Source of the DNA: Vibrio scophthalmi LMG 19158
GTDB lineage: Bacteria > Pseudomonadota > Gammaproteobacteria > Enterobacterales > Vibrionaceae
Reading direction: 5' to 3'
Assembly (NCBI RefSeq): GCF_000222585.1
Contig: NZ_AFWE01000117.1
Coordinates: 1-43,004, forward strand
DNA: 43,004 nucleotides
The notes under the pieces are model-generated. The model ran no database searches. It saw nothing but the letters and a program-made list of their open reading frames with translations, and had not been told where the DNA came from. This document shows positions 1-8,961 of the stretch, one piece after another. The position numbers and the translations under genes are program-made. Each line of letters opens with the position of its first letter. The first letter of the stretch is position 1.

Positions 1-1060
1 AGCCATGCTCGTGAAGAGCAGTAGAAGCAATAGCTCGTAGCCCATGAGCGACCAATTTATCTTTTAACCCAAGACTACGCTTTATGGCGGCATTCGCTGT
101 AAATAGGCTAACGTGGGTATTTGTATCTCGCTCACCGGGAAAGACATAACCACAATGTTTGTTTTGTAATCTAATTTGGTCAAGAATTTTGATCGATTGC
201 GTTGTCAGAGGTATCCGGTGTTCTTTTCTACGTTTCATATTCTCAGCAGGAATAGTCCATACGCGATTTTCTAAATCAATATCTACCCAGCGGGTCATTG
301 CTGCTTCTTTTGGGCGTGTCATTGTGTGCAGTTGCCACAAAATAAGCAATTTAGTTTTAATTTGTATTGTTGAACATGAATGAAGTCGTTCTAAAAAGTC
401 AGGTAATTGCTCTGGTCGAATTGTTGGCATATGTAAGACTGTATTTTTACGAAAGACTTTAATGATCTTTGCTAATGGATTTGCGTGTATTAAACCGTGA
501 TTAACTGAATAATCCATGATTTGGTTAAGGCTTTGGCAAATTCGTTTTATCGTCGAGTATTTCCCTTCTTTTTCTAGAGGTCGTAAGACATCTATTGTTT
601 CTAATGCCGTGATATTAGCAATGGGTATTTTGCTCATACAAGGGAAAATGTATTTTTCTAATGTCCGCCATTCACGGTATGCATGACCAGGGGAAACATT
701 ATCTTTTTTTCGTTCAAACCATTGCTCTGAAACTGAGATAAAAGTAAACGTCTGTGCTTTTTGAATCTCAAGTAATTTACTTTGTTCAAATGACTTAGGG
801 TTGACTTTTTGAGCTAATAGTGTTCGATACTCAGTTACTTTTGAGCGAGCATTAGCTAGAGATAATTCAGGGTATGGGCCAAGGGCTATTTTCTGAATTT
901 TGCTTGTTACAGGGTCACTGAATTTGAATTGCCATGATTTCGCCCCTGTTGGACGTACACGCAATTGCAATCCATCACCATCAGATAATGTAAACTCTTT
1001 CCCGGTTGAAGCCGCTGATTTTATCTTTCTATCTGTAAGTCGTATTACTTGGCGAGCCAT
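1..1060 (-). CDS. Tyrosine recombinase / integrase, P4-type (3' end beyond window)
   Basis: Reading leftward from ATG at 1060, the frame is open for 353 codons to the window edge. The N-terminus (MARQVIRLTDRKIKSA, then a LSDGDGLQLRV stretch) is the DUF4102-type arm-binding domain of P4/CP4-like integrases. A central core-binding domain follows, then the catalytic domain with TRPKEA (first catalytic Arg near residue 249) and HGLR (His339, Arg342). The nucleophilic Tyr would lie about 40-60 residues further, outside the window; family members are about 400-420 residues. An in-frame ATG exists at 1066, but GAGG sits 8 nt before the 1060 ATG and only 2 nt before 1066, so 1060 is preferred. The gene probably catalyses integration and excision of an island lying to the left. 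No frameshift was seen in the visible part. Confidence 0.9.
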   Translation of the reverse strand, partial: MARQVIRLTDRKIKSAASTGKEFTLSDGDGLQLRVRPTGAKSWQFKFSDPVTSKIQKIALGPYPELSLANARSKVTEYRTLLAQKVNPKSFEQSKLLEIQKAQTFTFISVSEQWFERKKDNVSPGHAYREWRTLEKYIFPCMSKIPIANITALETIDVLRPLEKEGKYSTIKRICQSLNQIMDYSVNHGLIHANPLAKIIKVFRKNTVLHMPTIRPEQLPDFLERLHSCSTIQIKTKLLILWQLHTMTRPKEAAMTRWVDIDLENRVWTIPAENMKRRKEHRIPLTTQSIKILDQIRLQNKHCGYVFPGERDTNTHVSLFTANAAIKRSLGLKDKLVAHGLRAIASTALHEHG

Positions 1061-1110
1061 GAACATTACCTCAAAACTAAGTAAAAACAGTATATATTAA
1101 TTGTGAATCA

Positions 1111-1130
1111 TGGGGTACATCCTGGGGTAC
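1111..1130. repeat. Tandem TGGGGTAC repeats upstream of integrase
   Basis: Two identical octamers, TGGGGTAC at 1111-1118 and 1123-1130, are separated by ATCC and lie about 50-70 nt upstream of the integrase start. Short direct repeats in this position are expected for arm-type binding sites of a P4-family integrase. That role is inferred. Confidence 0.5.
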
Positions 1131-1473
1131 TAAAACTGCTTGCTTTGGGTGTTGCTTAGTGGACGGTATTGGACTTATTTTTATTTAACTCATTGTTTTT
1201 AAATGGTTATAATGGATGCCTTTAGATTCTGTTGAATGTCATTGCTTTAGACCAGGGAACCATTGAATAGACATGAAAATAACCTTGTTTTCTGATTTTG
1301 AGCTAATTGTAAGGGGAAATAGCACAGAGTAAAGGATTGAGTCAGTAAAGATCGCGAATCTCACCTTAAATCCACAAAGCCAACGTATTTTCAATAACAC
1401 GCCATATCGGAGAGTTGATTGTGCACTGTTAGCTGGTGGATCGCTCTTGTGTGACAGAGGATTGGTGTTTCAT
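1131..1473. other. Gene-free stretch between integrase and LysE gene
   Basis: No coding frame or tRNA was recognised here. The attachment core of the island would be expected in this stretch. The only candidate is an AT-rich 18-mer at 1185-1202 (TTAACTCATTGTTTTTAA) that recurs exactly at 11848-11865. Confidence 0.4.
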
Positions 1474-2106
1474 CTAACGGTGTATAGCGAGGTATGACCC
1501 AGCGGCAATCATTACGGCCCCCGCTCCTTGGTTTAATCTTTTCTGCGAATTTGGTGTTGTTAGTTTTTTCGCGACGACACTAGCGCCCAACGCGACCAGC
1601 ATAATGGCAGACATTAAAGCGATAGATGAAAGCATGGAGACAAGAAAAACATCACGAGCTTGCAGCACGGTAAGGTCAATAAACGTGGGTAAAAACGAGA
1701 TGTAGAAAAGAATGACCTTAGGGTTGGACGCTGAAATTAAAAATCCTTGAGTAAAGTTTGCCAAAGGCCCCGCAACTTTATCTTGCGTCGGTTCTGATAG
1801 GGCGTCTCCTTTAAGATGTTCAGGTAATGCACGGAACATCTTATAGCCAAGGTAGATCAGATAAGCCGCACCTAAATAGCGAACCAGCAAAAAAACGTTC
1901 GACCAATTGTCGGCTATTGTCGCGAGTCCAAAACAGGCCAGATTCAGATAGACAAGATCACTGGTAATGATTCCGGTCGCTAACATAAGGCATTTTCTTG
2001 GCCCATATACAATCGCTCGAGCCAAAATGGCAAAAATACCAGGCCCGGGCGTAATTCCGAATATGAACATGGCAATGAAAAATGTTATCGCAGATTCTAA
2101 TGACAC
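1474..2106 (-). CDS. LysE/RhtB family amino-acid exporter
   Basis: This 210-residue, strongly hydrophobic inner-membrane protein has the LysE/RhtB layout. The N-terminal helix ends in GITPGPG (about residues 17-23), the family's conserved re-entrant motif. Then come AxxxGIITSD, a hydrophilic central loop (about residues 115-130, with EHLKGDALSEPTQDK) and SNPKVILFYISFLPTF (about residues 148-163), also a family signature. Five to six membrane segments are visible and the length is typical. Such proteins export amino acids or their analogues by proton antiport. The substrate cannot be told from sequence. It is monocistronic, with an independent spacer on each side. Confidence 0.9.
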   Translation of the reverse strand: MSLESAITFFIAMFIFGITPGPGIFAILARAIVYGPRKCLMLATGIITSDLVYLNLACFGLATIADNWSNVFLLVRYLGAAYLIYLGYKMFRALPEHLKGDALSEPTQDKVAGPLANFTQGFLISASNPKVILFYISFLPTFIDLTVLQARDVFLVSMLSSIALMSAIMLVALGASVVAKKLTTPNSQKRLNQGAGAVMIAAGSYLAIHR

Positions 2107-2361
2107 CGTATTACTCTATATCATGCGGAGAAAGGCAGGAAAATAGCATATAAAGTTATCCTATTCGAGCTGTATGTAGCCGCGGCAATGGACTTACCCA
2201 CGGAACTTAGAGCACTAGGATAAGTGACGTTCATTAAACGATGTTTAAGATAGTTTTGAGACTTAGCCCCTTTAGTTTAACAAGTCATTAATCGTGCAAT
2301 CATTTAGACTACTTGGCTGGTATTTTACTTCTTCCTAGATATTGCGAATAAGGAGAAAACA

Positions 2362-2898
2362 TTGAGAATTATCGTTATTCTCATGTCATTAATCGTCACT
2401 TTTGGCACGCATGCCACTGAGCGCGATAAGGTCGCCAAACATTATGTTGCGGCGATAGTGAGTCATGATTTTGAACAGGTTGCAGAGTTTATCCATCCTG
2501 ACGCTCTGGCAGTGTTTAAACAGAAAGTAGACAACGCACTCCAAAGTTCAAAGCAAAATTTGGTTGAGAAAGAGTTGCTTCCTTTGCTTGGTGTGGATTC
2601 TCGCCAACAGGCGGCAGAGTTAACGGCTAAACAAGCTTATATTAATTTTTCCCAAAGCCTTATGGCAAAATTCCCGAACCAAGACATAGAAATCGCGAAT
2701 TCTTCAGTTGAGTACCTTGGTGAGGTCACACATGGCGACATCATCGCCGTCACCTACAAAATGACGTTTAATATTAGCGGTAAGTCGGCGTCCAATATCG
2801 TTCAACATCACTTTAAAAAGTACCAAGATAGTTGGCGCATATTACTCACGCCCGAGACGTTAGTTTATTTTGAGCAATACACATCACCCAATCGTTAA
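2362..2898 (+). CDS. Hypothetical exported protein
   Basis: The start is TTG at 2362, with AAGGAG 7 nt upstream. The 178-residue product begins with a short signal peptide (MRIIVILMSLIVTFGTHA, likely cleaved near residue 18). A soluble domain follows: helical first (KHYVAAIVSHDFEQVAEFIHP), then a strand-rich half ending WRILLTPETLVYF. The pattern 'helix, then curved sheet ending in WRIL' resembles NTF2/SnoaL-like fold proteins, but this is only a structural guess. It is probably periplasmic. No operon partner is evident; the next gene starts 87 nt later on the same strand and may be co-transcribed. Confidence 0.75.
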   Translation: MRIIVILMSLIVTFGTHATERDKVAKHYVAAIVSHDFEQVAEFIHPDALAVFKQKVDNALQSSKQNLVEKELLPLLGVDSRQQAAELTAKQAYINFSQSLMAKFPNQDIEIANSSVEYLGEVTHGDIIAVTYKMTFNISGKSASNIVQHHFKKYQDSWRILLTPETLVYFEQYTSPNR

Positions 2899-2985
2899 TT
2901 TGGATTGGCCTTATTAAAGTAAGTGAGTTTTAGTGCTCATTACTGGTGAGAGATATTCATCATTTGTAAGCGGGGAATAGAGGCA

Positions 2986-3441
2986 ATGTTAGTATGGATT
3001 TTTGTTGGTCTTGCAGTGTTATGCTTATGCAGCGTACTAATTTCATTGAAAATGGGATTTACTCCCACTGACCAAAGAGTCGCTAAGCAAGCATTAGGTG
3101 CGCCTATAAAATCAGACCAAGATCATTTTGGTGAGTCGCGCAGATCCTCGGCTGTGAGTCATGAGGCTTATGTGGTGGCTGCTTACGATTATTCCATGGA
3201 AAGTATTGTCTCTGCATGGCGTTCAGGTAAACCGGGGAGTGTTATTGCGGTCGTGGGATTGCTTGGGGGATTTTTCGGAATTTTCGTTTTTATAGCTTGC
3301 GCGTTATTTGCTGTTGGTACCATGCCTTTTGTTTTCGCAGGATTGATTATGATATGGATAATAATCAAAGGCTTCAAGCCGCCAATAAAGGGCTTTCTTG
3401 AGGAGAATAAGCGTCAATCGGCTAAAGCCTCAAATTCCTAG
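2986..3441 (+). CDS. Small inner-membrane protein, unknown function
   Basis: The product has 151 residues and the ATG is preceded by a GAGG-type ribosome site. One N-terminal membrane helix (about residues 2-21) is followed by a charged 60-residue linker. Two further hydrophobic segments lie near residues 85-108 and 110-127, and the tail is lysine-rich. No catalytic motif or known family was recognised. It may form a unit with the exported protein just upstream. Confidence 0.7.
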   Translation: MLVWIFVGLAVLCLCSVLISLKMGFTPTDQRVAKQALGAPIKSDQDHFGESRRSSAVSHEAYVVAAYDYSMESIVSAWRSGKPGSVIAVVGLLGGFFGIFVFIACALFAVGTMPFVFAGLIMIWIIIKGFKPPIKGFLEENKRQSAKASNS

Positions 3442-3866
3442 CAAGAGATTGATTGCAAAATTGCGCGTTTTTGACGCTATTTTCATCTCACATAGAAGTA
3501 TTTCTGAGCATTGACTGCATTGACTCCAGTGATTGCACTGTGGCAACCCTATCTAAGCACTGTTAATGGTTGCCGCTTCGTTGGTTTTAATGTGACTAAC
3601 GTTCTCAATGATACGCCTTTCATCATCACCGCCTTCTACTGCCTCTCGACGACTATCACAGTGGATAAAGCGATCTTATGGTTGACGATTTGATTTTTAG
3701 AGTGGCTTAACACATGAAGATAGAATGCTGGTTAACAATGCCCAATGTCCTTTGTTAACTCGTATGGCTTAATGTTTAATTGGTGTTATTTACTGGCTTC
3801 GTTGTTGTTCTTAGGTAATACTTTCAGTAGGTTAAAATATGAAGGCGCTGAGTCGTTTCAATAAAC
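3442..3866. other. Gene-poor spacer
   Basis: 425 nt with no convincing gene. A 60-codon TTG-initiated frame (3511-3693) has no ribosome site and no recognisable similarity. The promoter of the HD-GYP gene must lie here, but no clear -10/-35 pair was identified. Confidence 0.4.
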
Positions 3867-6800
3867 ATGATCAAAAAACATAGACGCATATCGTTAAGGA
3901 CAGTATTAGGATTAATGTTTGTCTTTTGTACTTTAGTGACAGCCAGCACAGCCATTCTGTTGCAATACCATTTTGCAAAAAAAAATGAACTAAAACACAC
4001 TCTTACCCGGTATGAAACTATCGCGAATGGGGTGTCGAGTCATTTATCGAATCTTCAAAACTCAGCTGAAAATGTGACACAAAGTGGGGCGCAATTAGTC
4101 TCTCTTATCGGTATAGACTCGCCGGAAGAGAGCATCATTATTCCTTTGTCTAAATTGATTGTTAGAGAACCTAGTATCCATAGTATTTTTGTGGCTAAAG
4201 AAAACGATGATTTCTTTCAACTGATTAATCTCACTTCCAAGGAAATACGTTCGAGAGTGCAAGCGGAACCCGGCGATAAGTGGTTGCTTGTGGTGCATAG
4301 CGGTGTGAAACGAGAGCGTAGCAAGGTAAGTATTTACTACGATGAAAATTTTGTTTCACGCCACACTTCACGTGAGTTCAGCAGTTTTGTACCAACTCAG
4401 CGGAGTTGGTATGAAAATGCTGTTTATGATGAAACTTACAATACATCGCCTTATTTGTTCAATACGCTAAAGGTCTCAGGAGAAACCTTCTCAATTAAAG
4501 TGCCAGGATCAGACACTGTGGTGGGGGTAGATATCCTACTTTCTTCTTTAGAAGCACAATTGAAGAATCGATTTGTCAAGAATGATAAAACGCCACAAGC
4601 TGAAGCCTTTATTTATCAAGCGAATGGACAATTGATCGCGACGAATAAGAAGGTGGATATCGAAGAGCGGTTACCGTTGGTCTCTGCAATAAATCTTACC
4701 GATGAGCAGCGCAGGGTTGTCGAGCAGGCTCCTGAGCTTAAAGTGTCAAATCAAAACGACTGGGGGCCGGTCGACTTTGCTCTTGGCGGGCGTCCAAATG
4801 GATTTGCGATAGATTTATTCAAGATGATTTCGGAAATGACAGGCTTAAAGTTCCAGTTTGTGAATGGCCGCAGTTGGAATGAACTGGTGAGTGATTTTGA
4901 CCAGGGTAATATTGACATTCTTCACTCGATTGCTGACCAAGATAATCTTAGCAGTATTGGTGTGGTAGGAAGCCCTTTATATCGCGCTAAGTTTGCTTTT
5001 TTGACGAGAAAGGAAAATCAGCACATTAATACTCTAGAGCAGGTTAAGCAGGGGCGGATTGGATTGTTGAAAGGGTGGAGCATTCAAGATGATTTGAAAC
5101 AAGCTTATCCACAGATGACAATCATTAACTACGCTTCGTTGCACGATGCGATTGATGGTGTATTGAATGGCGATATTGTTGCCGTATTAGATATTCGACA
5201 AATATTGATAAACAAAATACGTGAAACGTTCCGTCAAAATCTGGTGATAACACCGCTCAAGGGCTCAAATATTGCTAACCAATTTTATTATTTAGTGAAT
5301 GAGGAGCATGGTAATTTAGTCGAGATCATTAACCTTGCGATAGACACGATTACGCCAGAACAAAGAAAAGAATTGCGTGAAAAATGGTTCGAAGGAGCGG
5401 CAGATCAATCAGTTAGTACTTTTGTACCCTATGAGGAACTGCTGACCTTTACCCAAGATCCAAAATTTATCAACTCGGTGAACTTGGTATTGGTCCATGG
5501 CGTAGAGAAATATGTTTATGTTGCCAAATTAACCCATAAAGAGGGGCGCTATTTCGCGGTGGTGATTCCTAAATCCTACCTAATGGCAGGAGTCAATGAG
5601 ACAGTTGTTTATGCCGTGGGAGCATCACTTCTTGTGCTAACTCTCTTAATTCCAATCGCTTGGGTGATGGCAAAACCGATTTCGACACCCATTAATGAAC
5701 TAAGAAAGCAAGTCAGTTTCGTGAGAGAGCGAGAATACGATAAAGTTCAGCGTGTTCATTCTCGGATTGAAGAAATCCATCAACTTGGTTTGTCGTTGAT
5801 GCGAGGTAGCCACTCACTCAAACAATTTGAACAGCAACAAAATGCTTTTTTTGAATCTGTGATTCAGCTGATTGCACGTGCAATCGATGAAAAATCGCCC
5901 TATACGGCAGGACATTGTCACCGTGTCCCCGAGATTGCTCTGATGTTAGCCGAAGAGGCGGAGAATTCGGGGCAAGGACCTTTTGAAACCTTTTTCTTCA
6001 AAAGTGATGAGGAACGACGAGAATTTAGAATCGCCGCATGGTTACATGATTGCGGTAAAATCGCTACGCCAGAGTATGTCGTCGATAAAGGTACTAAGCT
6101 CGAGACAAATTATAATCGTATCCATGAAGTACGAATGCGATTTGAAGTGCTTTGGCGAGATGCACAAATTCAGTTTTTACTCAATAAACTGCAAGAATTA
6201 GGAATAGATGAGCAGCCATCTCAGGCTCTTCAGCAGCAGTTCGTAGCACTGAAAGAAGAGTTTGAATTTATCGCAAACGCGAATGTGGGTACTGAATTCA
6301 TGTCAGAACAAGATATTGAACGTCTTTATAAATTAGCAGAGAAAGAATGGGTTCGTTATTTTGATTGTGGATTAGGGCTCTCGCCCCTTGAAGAAACACG
6401 TTATCAACCACAGCCAACGCCTGCGACCGAGAAACTGCTTTCAGATCGCCCTGAACACGTTATTGAACGTGAAAGGCCGTTTGAATTATCACCAGAGTTT
6501 GGCATTAATATGAAGGTCCCGGAAAAACTCTATAATCACGGTGAATTGTATAACTTGGCAGTGCAACGCGGCACTCTATCCCCAGAAGAGCGTTTCAAAA
6601 TTAATGAACACATGATTAGTGGTATAAAGATGCTGGAAAGTATTCCATTTCCGCCAGAATTAGCCCAAGTCCCTCGTTATGCGACGACCCATCATGAAGC
6701 AATGGAGGGGTTTGGTTATCCTCGTGGTTTGCAAGGTCATGAGTTATCAATTCCTGAGCGTATTCTAGCTGTGGCTGATATCTTCGAAGCGTTAACTGCG

Positions 6801-7001
6801 GCTGATCGTCCTTACAAAAAAGCGAAATCGCTAAGTGAGACAATCAAAATCATGTCCAATATGGCATTAGGTGGGCACATTGATAAAGACGTGTTTAAAT
6901 TATTACTCTCTAGCGGAGTCTACCTACGTTATGCGAAACGCTACTTGCCAGATGAGCTAATTGATCATGTCGATATTCAGAGTTATTTAATTCAGCTGTA
7001 G
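3867..7001 (+). CDS. Membrane HD-GYP c-di-GMP phosphodiesterase with nested solute-binding sensor
   Basis: This 1044-residue protein would hydrolyse c-di-GMP in the cytoplasm in response to a periplasmic ligand. Order: TM1 (about 13-33); Cache-like periplasmic region with FVPTQRSWYENAV; a complete bacterial extracellular solute-binding domain, family 3 (about 286-507, from PELKVSNQNDWGPVDFAL to REKWF); the remaining Cache half (about 515-575); TM2 (about 580-602); HAMP (about 603-650); HD-GYP domain. The catalytic set is intact: HD in HDCGK at 727-728 and HHEAMEGFGYP with GYP at 950-952. The HD and GYP halves are separated by about 200 residues with an extra helical insertion. The start has a weak ribosome site. 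The gene stands alone and ends in a good terminator. Confidence 0.93.
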   Translation: MIKKHRRISLRTVLGLMFVFCTLVTASTAILLQYHFAKKNELKHTLTRYETIANGVSSHLSNLQNSAENVTQSGAQLVSLIGIDSPEESIIIPLSKLIVREPSIHSIFVAKENDDFFQLINLTSKEIRSRVQAEPGDKWLLVVHSGVKRERSKVSIYYDENFVSRHTSREFSSFVPTQRSWYENAVYDETYNTSPYLFNTLKVSGETFSIKVPGSDTVVGVDILLSSLEAQLKNRFVKNDKTPQAEAFIYQANGQLIATNKKVDIEERLPLVSAINLTDEQRRVVEQAPELKVSNQNDWGPVDFALGGRPNGFAIDLFKMISEMTGLKFQFVNGRSWNELVSDFDQGNIDILHSIADQDNLSSIGVVGSPLYRAKFAFLTRKENQHINTLEQVKQGRIGLLKGWSIQDDLKQAYPQMTIINYASLHDAIDGVLNGDIVAVLDIRQILINKIRETFRQNLVITPLKGSNIANQFYYLVNEEHGNLVEIINLAIDTITPEQRKELREKWFEGAADQSVSTFVPYEELLTFTQDPKFINSVNLVLVHGVEKYVYVAKLTHKEGRYFAVVIPKSYLMAGVNETVVYAVGASLLVLTLLIPIAWVMAKPISTPINELRKQVSFVREREYDKVQRVHSRIEEIHQLGLSLMRGSHSLKQFEQQQNAFFESVIQLIARAIDEKSPYTAGHCHRVPEIALMLAEEAENSGQGPFETFFFKSDEERREFRIAAWLHDCGKIATPEYVVDKGTKLETNYNRIHEVRMRFEVLWRDAQIQFLLNKLQELGIDEQPSQALQQQFVALKEEFEFIANANVGTEFMSEQDIERLYKLAEKEWVRYFDCGLGLSPLEETRYQPQPTPATEKLLSDRPEHVIERERPFELSPEFGINMKVPEKLYNHGELYNLAVQRGTLSPEERFKINEHMISGIKMLESIPFPPELAQVPRYATTHHEAMEGFGYPRGLQGHELSIPERILAVADIFEALTAADRPYKKAKSLSETIKIMSNMALGGHIDKDVFKLLLSSGVYLRYAKRYLPDELIDHVDIQSYLIQL

Positions 7002-7074
7002 TGGTTTTATGAATTTTTTATAACGTTGTCTGTTTTTATCTAACAAGCCTGTTTTATAGGTATCAATAATATTT

Positions 7075-7110
7075 AAAGGCTATCGTGTCTTAACGATGGC
7101 CTTTATTTTT
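7075..7110 (+). terminator. Rho-independent terminator after HD-GYP gene
   Basis: A 12-bp stem (7075-7086 with 7093-7104, one G-T pair) and a 6-nt loop are followed by ATTTTTAT, 73 nt past the HD-GYP stop. Confidence 0.8.
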
Positions 7111-7478
7111 ATCTGGTTATTGCCTTGTGTGATGGATATTACCACAAATAAATAGTGGGTACTCGTTGGTGTAGTATTCGAAAAATTATTATTTTGACGA
7201 ATTTTTTTGAAATTGTGTGCATAGTCAATAAAGCAGACTATATTTCGATATGTCCGATGAAAAAATAACACAGTTCAAGGCTAAAGTCGGGATGCACAAA
7301 AATAGCGGTTGGTATTATTTTATTCGGACTCTGATTCTTTTTTTTAAGGAGCCTATTCAGTTTAGGAGGTTGATGACGAACAAGAGGGTTACGTTGTCAA
7401 CGTCGAGTTAAACCCCAGAAAGTAAACCTTACTTTCTGGGGGGGATAGTCAGAATTTGATAGAGGTCAGGAGTTATTA
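7111..7478 (+). promoter_or_regulatory. Leader/promoter region of the diguanylate cyclase gene
   Basis: No gene was seen in this spacer. It contains a perfect 13-bp hairpin (7413-7425 with 7429-7441, 3-nt loop ACC) that ends 37 nt before the GTG start and has no T-run, so it is not a terminator. It may be a leader RNA structure or an operator. A GEMM-type c-di-GMP riboswitch was looked for and not recognised. Confidence 0.45.
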
Positions 7479-8813
7479 GTGTCAAGAGACTATAAATTGG
7501 TAATTATAATCATAATGACAACGATACTGGCTGTTAGCGGTGTTGTGCTCATCGAGCGTATTAATGCGGAATATAATGATAGGCAATTAAAAGAACGAAA
7601 TGAGAAAATCAAGCAGCAGTTAGCTCTGCTACGTTTCGAGCTTGAATCAGCATTGATCAACGACATTTATCTTACCAGTACTCTTGGGGATATCGCGGTA
7701 TTAGATTTTGATACCCGAGAGCAAACGTTGGTTAAACTTTCCAATTCGGTGATTGAAAGAAGTGATAACTTAACCAGTTTGGGGTTTGCAAAAAACGACA
7801 TCATTAATTTTGTTTATCCTTACAAAGCCAACTCTAAAGCGATTGGTAAAGCTTATCGTGATATCCCTAAGCAATGGAAAAGTGTAAAGCAAGCTCGATT
7901 GTTGAAACAAATTATAGTCGCTGGACCAACTAATTTAATACAAGGTGGGCGAGCATTGATAGTACGTGTTCCTGTATTCTACGATCATCCAATTAATAAT
8001 AATTACTGGGGAGTTGTTAGTGGTGTAATTAATTATGATAAGTTGTTTGGTGGGATTAAATCTATGTATTACTTTAATCAACGAAATCTAAGTATTGTAA
8101 ATAATAATGATGGTGATTCTTCAACGGATTTAATTTTTGGACATGCTATTCCCACTAATGACGACTTATTACATGAAGTAGTACGGTTGCCCTATGGTTC
8201 ATGGAGTATTTATTATTCAGGAAATGTGATTAATCATTTCCAGAAAAATAAGGTTCGATATATTGCATATCCATTGCTGTTTTGCTTTTTGGCGTTGTTT
8301 GTTTATACCGCCATTCTCTATATCACCAACGAGCATCGCGCTAACCATGATGCGCTAACGAGAATCCCCAATAGGCGTTATTTGGTTAAAAAATCCACAA
8401 AACTATTTAAGGAGGCGAGTAAAGATAAATCGCGCTGTACTCTGTTGATTGTCAGTATCGATGTCGATAAATTCAAATTAATCAATGATACCTACGGCCA
8501 TGCAGCTGGTGATATGGTGTTAAAAGTATTAAGCCGCCGGATCCAAAGCAATATCAGAAAGTCTGATATTGTCGCTAGGATTGGAGGGGATGAATTCATC
8601 ATCTTAATGCGGGTTAAAAAAGAAAAATTGCAGATTGGCGATAAATTGGATGAGTTGGTGGATTTAGTGACTAGAGAGCCAATCGTTTTTGGAGACGCTA
8701 ACATTCCAGTCAGTATAAGTGCGGGTTATGCCGTTTATGATACCTCAATGCAAAACATCTATGATTTGCTAATTCAGGCCGATAAATCGATGTACGTCAA
8801 AAAGAAGGGATAA
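7479..8813 (+). CDS. Membrane diguanylate cyclase (periplasmic sensor-GGDEF)
   Basis: The 444-residue product starts at GTG 7479, with AGGAG 6 nt upstream. TM1 (about residues 7-26) leads into a periplasmic sensor region (about 30-260) of CHASE/Cache type. TM2 (about 262-285) is followed by a C-terminal GGDEF domain from NHDALTRIPNRRYL onward. The active site is intact: DVDKFKLINDTYGHAAGD, then GGDEF at 369-373. RKSD at 360-363, five residues before GGDEF, is a canonical RxxD inhibitory site. The enzyme should therefore make c-di-GMP from two GTP and be product-inhibited. It lies 148 nt upstream of the AraC-type gene. The ligand is unknown. Confidence 0.93.
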   Translation: MSRDYKLVIIIIMTTILAVSGVVLIERINAEYNDRQLKERNEKIKQQLALLRFELESALINDIYLTSTLGDIAVLDFDTREQTLVKLSNSVIERSDNLTSLGFAKNDIINFVYPYKANSKAIGKAYRDIPKQWKSVKQARLLKQIIVAGPTNLIQGGRALIVRVPVFYDHPINNNYWGVVSGVINYDKLFGGIKSMYYFNQRNLSIVNNNDGDSSTDLIFGHAIPTNDDLLHEVVRLPYGSWSIYYSGNVINHFQKNKVRYIAYPLLFCFLALFVYTAILYITNEHRANHDALTRIPNRRYLVKKSTKLFKEASKDKSRCTLLIVSIDVDKFKLINDTYGHAAGDMVLKVLSRRIQSNIRKSDIVARIGGDEFIILMRVKKEKLQIGDKLDELVDLVTREPIVFGDANIPVSISAGYAVYDTSMQNIYDLLIQADKSMYVKKKG

Positions 8814-8843
8814 TCTCGAGGTTATAGAGAGGAACGATAATAA

Positions 8844-8882
8844 GGTGTCAAATTATAAACGTGATGATGGAAAGTTGACACT
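8844..8882. promoter_or_regulatory. Inverted repeat upstream of AraC-type gene
   Basis: The arms GTGTCAA (8845-8851) and TTGACAC (8875-8881) are 23 nt apart, in the spacer before the AraC-type regulator. This could be an operator or a weak hairpin. No T-run follows. Confidence 0.35.
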
Positions 8883-8961
8883 TTTGCGTATAGGTTCATG
8901 GTTTGATATCGAATTATAATGTTAAATGTAATTTGTATAGTCAGTACAATAGGAACAACAA

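Noticed and set aside
159-383. Plus-strand frames over the integrase (also 900-1100)
   Set aside because: They lie antisense to a clear recombinase coding frame.
1131-1473. tRNA or tmRNA as the island's attachment site
   Set aside because: No T-loop (GGTTCGA) or acceptor stem was found on either strand.
3511-3693. 60-codon TTG-initiated frame
   Set aside because: No ribosome site, no recognisable similarity, and composition like the surrounding spacer.
7250-7440. c-di-GMP (GEMM) riboswitch before the diguanylate cyclase
   Set aside because: None of the conserved GEMM core was recognised.
7413-7441. Hairpin as a rho-independent terminator
   Set aside because: It is followed by Gs, not Ts, and lies too close to the start of the next gene on the same strand.
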